Below, in pieces: positions 58,819 through 64,000 of a stretch of DNA of 64,000 nt. Location: NCBI GenBank assembly GCA_963851405.1, contig CAWKPB010000007.1:62001-126000 (forward strand). The letters run 5' to 3'. Source of the stretch: JANPBY01 sp963851405 (GTDB taxonomy: Bacteria > Actinomycetota > Actinomycetes > DATJPE01). The stretch's first letter is position 1; every line of letters begins with the position of its first letter. The translations under genes were made by a program, and so were the position numbers. The notes beneath the pieces were generated by a model. The model was given only the letters and a program-made list of their open reading frames with translations. It had not been told where the DNA came from and searched no databases.

Positions 58819-61386
58819 GTGACCGACACCACCGACACCTTCGACCCTGGCTCCGGCGGCCGGATCGAGCCGGTCGAGCTGCAGTCGGAGATGAGCCGGA
58901 GCTATCTCGACTACGCCATGAGCGTCATCGTGGGCCGTGCGCTCCCTGATGTCCGGGACGGGCTGAAGCCCGTCCACCGCCGGGTGCTGTACGCGATGTA
59001 TGACGGCGGCTATCGGCCGGACCGCGGGTTCAATAAGTGCAGCCGGGTCGTCGGTGACGTCATGGGCCAGTACCACCCACATGGCGACACGGCCATCTAT
59101 GACGCTTTGGTTCGGCTGACTCAGCCGTGGTCTTTGCGCTATCCGTTGGCCCAGGGTCAGGGCAACTTCGGCTCGCCGGGTAACGATCCAGCCGCGGCTA
59201 TGCGCTACACCGAGTGCCGGATGGCGCCGTTGGCCATGGAGATGGTGCGCGAGATCGACGAGGAAACCGTCGACTTCCAGCCCAACTACGACGGCAAGAC
59301 CCTCGAACCACTCATCCTGCCGAGCCGTTTCCCGAACCTTTTGGTGAACGGCAGCGCCGGGATCGCGGTCGGGATGGCGACCAACATCCCCCCGCACAAC
59401 CTGCGCGAGGTCGCGGCCGGTGTGCAGTGGGCCCTCGACCACCCGGACGCGCCCGGTGAGGAGCTTCTGGAAGCCCTGATGGAGCGAATCAAGGGCCCGG
59501 ACCTGCCTACGGGAGCCCTCATCGTGGGACACCGCGGCATCGAGGACGCCTACCGCACGGGGCGTGGCTCCATCACGATGCGCGCGGTCGTTGAGGTCGA
59601 GGAGATCCAGGGCAGGACGTGCCTCGTCGTCACCGAACTACCGTACCAAGTCAATCCCGACAATCTGGCCCTGAAGATTGCCGACCTAGTCAACACGGGC
59701 AAGGTCCAAGGCATCGCCGACATCCGTGACGATTCCAGTAGTCGAACGGGCCAGCGCCTGGTTGTCGTGCTCAAGCGGGACGCCGTGGCCAAGGTGGTGC
59801 TCAACAACCTGTACAAGCACACCCAACTTCGGGACAACTTCAGCGCCAACATGTTGGCCCTGGTCGATGGAGTGCCGCGAACACTCAAGCTGCATGAGTT
59901 CGTCAAGCACTGGATCACCCATCAGGTCGAGGTAGTCCAGCGCCGCACGCGCTACCGCCTACGCAAGGCGCAAGAGCGCGCGCACATCCTCACCGGCTTG
60001 CTGCGGGCGATCGATCGGATCGACGAGGTCATCGCGCTCATCCGGGCGAGTGAGTCGGCTGTCGCCGCGATGGGTGGGCTGACAGCACTGCTCGACATCG
60101 ACGAACTGCAGGCCCGAGCAATCCTCGACATGCAACTGCGCAAGCTGGCGGCTCTGGAGCGACAGGAACTCCAATCCGAACACGATGAACTGATGGCACG
60201 CATCGCCGACTACAACGACATCCTCGGCGACGAGCTGCGTCAGCGCCGGATTGTCGGCGAGGAACTGGCCGAGATCGTCGAGAAGTACGGGGACGACCGT
60301 AAGACCCGCATCGTCGCGGCCGAGGGCGAGATGTCCATGGAGGACCTCATCGCCGAGGAGGATGTCGTCGTCACGATCACTCGGGGCGGTTACGTCAAGC
60401 GCACGAAGGTTGACCTCTATCGATCGCAAAAGCGCGGGGGCAAGGGCGTGAGGGGAGCCGCGCTGAAGACCGACGACGTCGTCGACCACTTCTTCGTGAC
60501 GAGCACGCACGACTGGATCTTGTTCTTCACGAACAAGGGACGGGTCTATCGGGCGAAGGCGTATGAACTCCCGGAGGCGGCCCGCGATGCTCGCGGACAG
60601 CACGTGGCCAACCTGCTGGCGTTCCAGCCGGAGGAGAAGATCGCCCAAGTGCTCGACCTCCGCGACTACGCGGTGGCGCCGTACCTCGTGTTGGGGACCC
60701 GCCTCGGGCTGGTCAAGAAAACCCGTCTTGGGGATTACGACTCTCCGCGCACGGGCGGGCTGATCGCGATCAATCTGCGGGAGGACGACGAGCTGATCGC
60801 TGCTCGACTGACGAGCGAGGCAGACGATTTGATCCTCGTGTCCCGCAAGGGGCAGTCGATCCGGTTCCACGGCACTGATGAGCAACTTCGCCCCATGGGC
60901 CGCGCCACCTCGGGTGTCATCGGCATGCGTTTTCGCGAGGGCGATGAACTGCTCGCTCTCGACGTGGTGCGCGCGGGAGCCGACCTGGTCACCTTCACGG
61001 ATGGAGGTTTCTGGAAGAGGTCTTCGCTGTCCGAGTGGACCGCGAAGGGGCGAGGCGGTCTAGGAATGATCGCGATGAAGCTGCCCGAGCACCGAGGCTC
61101 GCTGGTGGGCGCGATGGTGGTCGAAGACGGTGACGAGGTGCTCGCGATCACCGAGAGCGGCGGCGTCATCAGGACTCGGGTGAGCGAGGACGCACTGCAA
61201 CGCCGAGCACGAGACACGATGGGGGTACGCCTGATGGCTCTTGCCGAAGGTGACGCGGTCGTCGGTGTAGCGCGCAACGCGGAGACGGCGGGTCTGACCG
61301 AGATCGACGTCGAAGAGGAGGATGCTGGTCAGACCCAGGTGCCCACGGATGGTCCAGACGTTGGGCCGGTTGAGGAGGACGCGTGA
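58819..61386 (+). CDS. gyrA: DNA gyrase subunit A
   Basis: 855 residues. The catalytic Tyr is in AMRYTECRM (about Y134) and the quinolone-determining region reads HPHGDTAIYDALVRL, with Thr at the position equal to E. coli 83. The C-terminal beta-pinwheel has the GyrA-box QKRGGKGVRG and repeated blades. An acidic tail ends the protein. GTG start at 58819. It overlaps the DUF3566 gene by 4 bp. Confidence 0.97.
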   Translation: MTDTTDTFDPGSGGRIEPVELQSEMSRSYLDYAMSVIVGRALPDVRDGLKPVHRRVLYAMYDGGYRPDRGFNKCSRVVGDVMGQYHPHGDTAIYDALVRLTQPWSLRYPLAQGQGNFGSPGNDPAAAMRYTECRMAPLAMEMVREIDEETVDFQPNYDGKTLEPLILPSRFPNLLVNGSAGIAVGMATNIPPHNLREVAAGVQWALDHPDAPGEELLEALMERIKGPDLPTGALIVGHRGIEDAYRTGRGSITMRAVVEVEEIQGRTCLVVTELPYQVNPDNLALKIADLVNTGKVQGIADIRDDSSSRTGQRLVVVLKRDAVAKVVLNNLYKHTQLRDNFSANMLALVDGVPRTLKLHEFVKHWITHQVEVVQRRTRYRLRKAQERAHILTGLLRAIDRIDEVIALIRASESAVAAMGGLTALLDIDELQARAILDMQLRKLAALERQELQSEHDELMARIADYNDILGDELRQRRIVGEELAEIVEKYGDDRKTRIVAAEGEMSMEDLIAEEDVVVTITRGGYVKRTKVDLYRSQKRGGKGVRGAALKTDDVVDHFFVTSTHDWILFFTNKGRVYRAKAYELPEAARDARGQHVANLLAFQPEEKIAQVLDLRDYAVAPYLVLGTRLGLVKKTRLGDYDSPRTGGLIAINLREDDELIAARLTSEADDLILVSRKGQSIRFHGTDEQLRPMGRATSGVIGMRFREGDELLALDVVRAGADLVTFTDGGFWKRSSLSEWTAKGRGGLGMIAMKLPEHRGSLVGAMVVEDGDEVLAITESGGVIRTRVSEDALQRRARDTMGVRLMALAEGDAVVGVARNAETAGLTEIDVEEEDAGQTQVPTDGPDVGPVEEDA

Positions 61387-62162
61387 GCGGAGATCGCTCC
61401 GCGCCCGGCCGCCCCACGCCGGCGGGCAAGCCCGGCCGTGCGCCGGCTCGCCCCACTCCGCCCGCGAAACCTCCGCCCGCGAAACCTCCGCCCGCGAAAC
61501 CTCCGCCCGAGCGATCCAAGACCAGCGACCCGAGGCCAACCGACTCCACGACCGGTGCCCCGACGAAGGATCGCCCCGAAGACCGAACGGCGCCCCAACC
61601 GCCGGTTCGCCCAGGTCCACCTGCAGGTGATTCGAGCGGGCCGAAGCCCACGTCGAACCCCGGCGCTGCTGGCGGGGCTGCCTCGGCCACGTCCGCCGAG
61701 CGGCGCGCGCCCACACCCGCTCGGCGGGAGGCGGGAAGTAGGCCGTCCGGCGTGCCCGGTGCGATCGTCGCGCCCGCTGGCGCGAAGCCAGCGCCTGCCC
61801 CTCGGAAGGTGCGGCTCAGTCTGACCCAGGTCGACCCGTGGTCGGTGATGAAGATCAGTTTCGTGTTGTCGATCGCGATCGGCATCATCACCTTGGTGGC
61901 CGTGTGGCTGCTGTGGTTGCTTCTTGCCGGCGGAGAGGTCTTCGTCTCCGTCGACCGGACCGTGGGCGATATCACCGGGTCGGGATCGTCGATCTCGGTC
62001 GTCGACCTCTTCTCGCTTCGGCGGGTCATGGGGATCGCGATGATGCTCGGGGTCATTCAGATCGTGTTGATTACCGCTCTGGCGACGCTGGCTGCCTTCC
62101 TCTACAACCTGGCCGCGGGAATGGTTGGCGGCCTCGACGTAACGCTGGCCGAAGATTCCTGA
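61383..62162 (+). CDS. DUF3566 membrane protein
   Basis: 259 residues. The N-terminal 145 are Pro/Ala/Arg-rich with a PPAKP repeat. Then a DUF3566 domain (about 146-259): VRLSLTQVDPWSVMKISFVLSIAIGI (in part) and two helices with a FLYNLAAGMVGGLDVTLAED end. This is the gene that follows gyrA in many actinobacteria (Rv0007). Function unknown; likely membrane-tethered near the nucleoid or division site by the disordered head. Overlaps gyrA by 4 bp. Confidence 0.92.
   Translation: MSGDRSAPGRPTPAGKPGRAPARPTPPAKPPPAKPPPAKPPPERSKTSDPRPTDSTTGAPTKDRPEDRTAPQPPVRPGPPAGDSSGPKPTSNPGAAGGAASATSAERRAPTPARREAGSRPSGVPGAIVAPAGAKPAPAPRKVRLSLTQVDPWSVMKISFVLSIAIGIITLVAVWLLWLLLAGGEVFVSVDRTVGDITGSGSSISVVDLFSLRRVMGIAMMLGVIQIVLITALATLAAFLYNLAAGMVGGLDVTLAEDS
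61456..61509 (+). repeat. 15-bp tandem repeat coding for PPAKP
   Basis: Three perfect 15-bp units at 61456-61470, 61471-61485 and 61486-61500, then a 9-bp partial copy. It gives the PPAKP pentapeptide repeats in the DUF3566 protein head and may vary in length between strains. Confidence 0.85.
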
Positions 62163-62163
62163 C

Positions 62164-62191
62164 GCGTCCGGATGACCGGCCGGACGCTTTT
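62164..62191 (+). terminator. intrinsic terminator of the gyrB-gyrA-DUF3566 operon
   Basis: An 8-bp stem GCGTCCGG/CCGGACGC (62164-62171 with 62180-62187), an 8-base loop and TTTT (62188-62191) directly follow the DUF3566 stop. Confidence 0.8.
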
Positions 62192-62233
62192 GTGGGCGTG
62201 CTTGACCGTCCGGTACGCTGCCACGGCTCATGA

Positions 62234-62307
62234 GGGCCTATAGCTCAGACGGTTAGAGCGCTTCCCTGATAAGGAAGAGGTCGGAGGTTCAAGTCCTCCT
62301 AGGCCCA
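62234..62307 (+). tRNA. ileT: tRNA-Ile (anticodon GAT)
   Basis: 74 bases. Acceptor stem GGGCCTA pairs with TAGGCCC. The D-arm is AGCTCAGACGGTTAGAGC, the anticodon loop CTGATAA lies between CTTCC and GGAAG, and the T-arm contains GGTTCAAGTCC. Discriminator A at 62307 is followed by CGC, so the CCA end is not encoded and must be added by the cca product. A possible promoter is TTGTGG (62190) and TACGCT (62214), 18 bases apart. Position after gyrA matches mycobacteria. Confidence 0.97.
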
Positions 62308-62361
62308 CGCAACGGTCCCTACGGGCCAACGCACGATCCCCCGACTGAAGGGCCTCAGACC

Positions 62362-62496
62362 GTGAAGAAGATTCTCCTCCTCGCCGTCATCGCTGCCGCA
62401 GTAGGGGCGTTGGTGTACAAGAAGATGCAGGACGACCAAGACGAGGCCGACCTGTGGACCGAAGCTACGACCGACGAGTCGCTCGACTTGCGCTAG
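62362..62496 (+). CDS. DLW-39 family small protein
   Basis: 44 residues, GTG start. It begins MKKILLLAVIAAAVGALVYKK, one short helix, and continues with KMQDDQDEADLWTEATTDE, containing the DLW triplet that gives the family its name. It is conserved in actinobacteria beside gyrA and tRNA-Ile, but no function is known. It is probably a single-pass membrane protein with a charged cytoplasmic tail. Too short for most gene callers. Confidence 0.85.
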   Translation: MKKILLLAVIAAAVGALVYKKMQDDQDEADLWTEATTDESLDLR

Positions 62497-62503
62497 CCGG
62501 GCG

Positions 62504-63541
62504 TCAGGTCAGGTCGCGTCGCCTGAACTGCCACAGGCCTAGCACGATCAGCACGACGGCCACACCCCCCAGAACGAGGCCGCCGTGGAGGTTCGACAAC
62601 GTCAGGGTCGTGCCTTGCGTGAAGTTTCCGTACTCGTCGAGCGAGAAGTCGTCAGACGGGATGGACACCTCAAGACCGCCTGGAATCAGGAAGGCGCCGA
62701 CATTGGTCGTGAGGTACCACTCTTGCCATTCGGGCCGCACTCCCTGCGCGATCACCTCAGCGACGAAGTAGACGAAACCGACCCCTAGGGCCGCCCCCGT
62801 GTTACGGATCAGGGTGGCGATCCCAAACCCCATCAGGGACAGAATCAGCGCCAGCCCGATGGCCCGAGCTTCGAGTGCCACCACGTCGCCCCACAAGCCC
62901 TCCTCGGTCGCCGTCGACCCTTTGGCGGAGGCCAGGAAGAAGCCAAACGCCAGCCAGGCGGCCTGGGCGGCGAGGGCGACGAGCATGACTCCTGCCGCCA
63001 GCACAGCCACCTTGGACCAGTACACGCGTAAGCGCCGGGGCTCCCAGAAGAGCAGGGCAGCCAGAGTCTTCTGGGCCCACTCGGCCCCGATCCAGGTCGC
63101 GCCGACCAGGAACGAGAGGCCAGCGACCATCACCGCAATCCCGACGGCGATCCCGGGCAGATCGTCATTCATGCTGAACGGCTGCTTGGACACGTAGTCC
63201 GCCGCGTCTCCCCAGTCCTCGGCGGTTGCGACGGGAGGGCAGTAGTTCTCGGGGGCCTCTGTCGCGGGTACCTCCGTGAGACAGACCTCGCGATAGGCGT
63301 TCTGCTCGTCCACGAACTGTTGGATCTTGGCCTGCCCCTCGGCCAAGGTCTCGGCGGACTTGTTCGCGTACTGGTTGTAGCTGATGGCGAGCACGAGGGC
63401 GTAGCCCAATGCGCCGAGAACCACGAGCCACCGGATAAAGCGGCGGTGGGTGATCCGTCGCAACTCCGCGCGCAGGAGGGAGCCGTGGGATCGGTCGGCC
63501 GACGAGTTCAGGTCCGGCGGCCCGGCCGCAACGACGCTCAT
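62504..63541 (-). CDS. ABC-2 type transporter permease
   Basis: 345 residues. Six helices: one near 38-56 after a basic N-terminus (RRITHRRFIRWLVVLG), then helices at about 127-150, 177-198, 210-235, 250-268 and 318-335. A long extracytoplasmic stretch between the first two (about 60-125) has two Cys. This is the membrane part of an exporter; the substrate is unknown. It overlaps the ATPase gene by 4 bp (63538-63541). Confidence 0.85.
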   Translation of the reverse strand: MSVVAAGPPDLNSSADRSHGSLLRAELRRITHRRFIRWLVVLGALGYALVLAISYNQYANKSAETLAEGQAKIQQFVDEQNAYREVCLTEVPATEAPENYCPPVATAEDWGDAADYVSKQPFSMNDDLPGIAVGIAVMVAGLSFLVGATWIGAEWAQKTLAALLFWEPRRLRVYWSKVAVLAAGVMLVALAAQAAWLAFGFFLASAKGSTATEEGLWGDVVALEARAIGLALILSLMGFGIATLIRNTGAALGVGFVYFVAEVIAQGVRPEWQEWYLTTNVGAFLIPGGLEVSIPSDDFSLDEYGNFTQGTTLTLSNLHGGLVLGGVAVVLIVLGLWQFRRRDLT

Positions 63542-64000
63542 CGTTGGTCTTCGCTGGCGGTGGCCGCGTTCGGCGGCCGGTCTGCGGGCGGGGATTGCGA
63601 GGTGAGATCCAAGAAGACACTCTCCAGGTCCGCGGTCATGGGGGTCAGCTCGCTGACGTAGTGCCCTGCTTCAGCGAGCGTGCGAGTGACACTGGAAGAG
63701 TCGGTCACGCCATGAACGGCCCATGCGTCACCCAGTGAGGTCATCCGATACCCAGCGGCCTCGAGGACGGCTTGTCCGCCCAGCGGGTCAGCCACACGTA
63801 GTCGGAAGTCTGCGGTGGCGGCGGTCTGCAGGACCTCCGATACGGGACCGTGGGCGACCCGCCTGCCTCGCGCGAGGATCGTCACGTGGTCGCAGACCTG
63901 CTGAACCTCCCCCAACAGGTGGCTGGAGAGGAAGACTGTCGTGTGACCGTCAGCTCCGAGCCGCTTGAGCAGCTCTCGCACGTCCCTGATCCCAGCCGGG
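63538..64000 (-). CDS. ABC transporter ATP-binding protein (5' end outside window)
   Basis: The frame is open to the window edge and continues outside. The visible 153 residues are the C-terminal half: PAGIRDVRELLKRLGADG, TTVFLSSHLLGEVQQVCDH with the H-loop His, and ILARGRRVAHGPVSEVL, then a tail typical of ABC-2 exporters. Walker A and signature motif are upstream of the edge. It drives the permease. Confidence 0.9.
   Translation of the reverse strand, partial: PAGIRDVRELLKRLGADGHTTVFLSSHLLGEVQQVCDHVTILARGRRVAHGPVSEVLQTAATADFRLRVADPLGGQAVLEAAGYRMTSLGDAWAVHGVTDSSSVTRTLAEAGHYVSELTPMTADLESVFLDLTSQSPPADRPPNAATASEDQR

Noticed and set aside
1..64000. CRISPR array, insertion sequence, prophage or toxin-antitoxin pair
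   Set aside because: No regularly spaced repeats, transposase or integrase motifs, or typical small paired genes were seen while reading through the window.

Overview
This 64 kb window is a high-GC actinobacterial chromosome segment spanning the replication origin. The right-hand block is rpmH-oriC-dnaA-dnaN-recF-DUF721-gyrB-gyrA-DUF3566-tRNA-Ile. To its left, reading back from the origin, are rnpA, yidD, yidC, jag, rsmG, parA and parB. The gene order from about 31.7 kb rightwards (Nudix, DUF6049, murJ, sigM, anti-sigma, trxB, trx, cwlM, parB, parA, rsmG, jag, yidC, yidD, rnpA, rpmH, dnaA) follows the order I know from Mycobacterium (Rv3908-Rv3924, then Rv0001 onward). The stretch from dnaB to ino1 resembles the Rv0046c-Rv0058 region. 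GTG starts are common, ATGA/GTGA gene overlaps are frequent, and Shine-Dalgarno sites are of AGGAGG type. I cannot name the genus. It is an actinomycete without the gnd gene that some relatives carry between dnaN and recF.

Left part (1-16 kb): the end of a secreted beta-rich protein; a three-gene branched-chain 2-oxoacid dehydrogenase operon (E1alpha, E1beta, E2); an alpha/beta hydrolase and an EamA transporter; a HisC-like aminotransferase; a compact accessory cassette with a TasA-like protein, a SipW-type signal peptidase and a LamG protein; a secreted amidase; a methyltransferase; a DinB-fold protein; dnaB with a cluster of DnaA boxes upstream; a MATE exporter; and the rpsF-ssb-rpsR-rplI operon.

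Middle part (16-31.6 kb): xth; a translationally coupled FemX and alanine-racemase-like pair; a protein resembling plant red chlorophyll catabolite reductase; a frameshifted GT87 mannosyltransferase gene; a class A penicillin-binding protein; DUF5318; a PadR repressor with a clear operator followed by ino1 and a strong terminator; a membrane protein; an MFS protein; and the CCA-adding enzyme.

Cell-envelope and redox block (31.7-46 kb): the Nudix-DUF6049-MurJ operon; a pilin-like protein; a secreted NlpC/P60 hydrolase; a pseudokinase with a C-terminal discoidin-like domain; sigM and its anti-sigma factor; thioredoxin reductase and thioredoxin; a CwlM-type amidase; and an aminotransferase coupled to a D-Ala-D-Ala ligase. 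Many genes in the window serve peptidoglycan synthesis or its control: MurJ, FemX, Alr-like, Ddl, PBP, two amidases, the NlpC/P60 hydrolase, CwlM and the pseudokinase.

Origin and segregation block (46-62.5 kb): parB and parA with two parS sites 669 bp apart, both inside coding sequence; oriC sequence on both sides of dnaA; the gyrase operon with a terminator; tRNA-Ile(GAT) without an encoded CCA; and a 44-residue DLW-39 type protein. The window ends inside an ABC-2 exporter (permease plus the 5'-truncated ATPase).

I saw no CRISPR array, insertion sequence, rRNA or prophage. The accessory features most worth checking are the SipW/TasA-like cassette, the RCCR-like protein, the DnaA-box cluster at dnaB, the MurJ-independent pseudokinase, the REP-like inverted repeat and the frameshifted GT87 gene.
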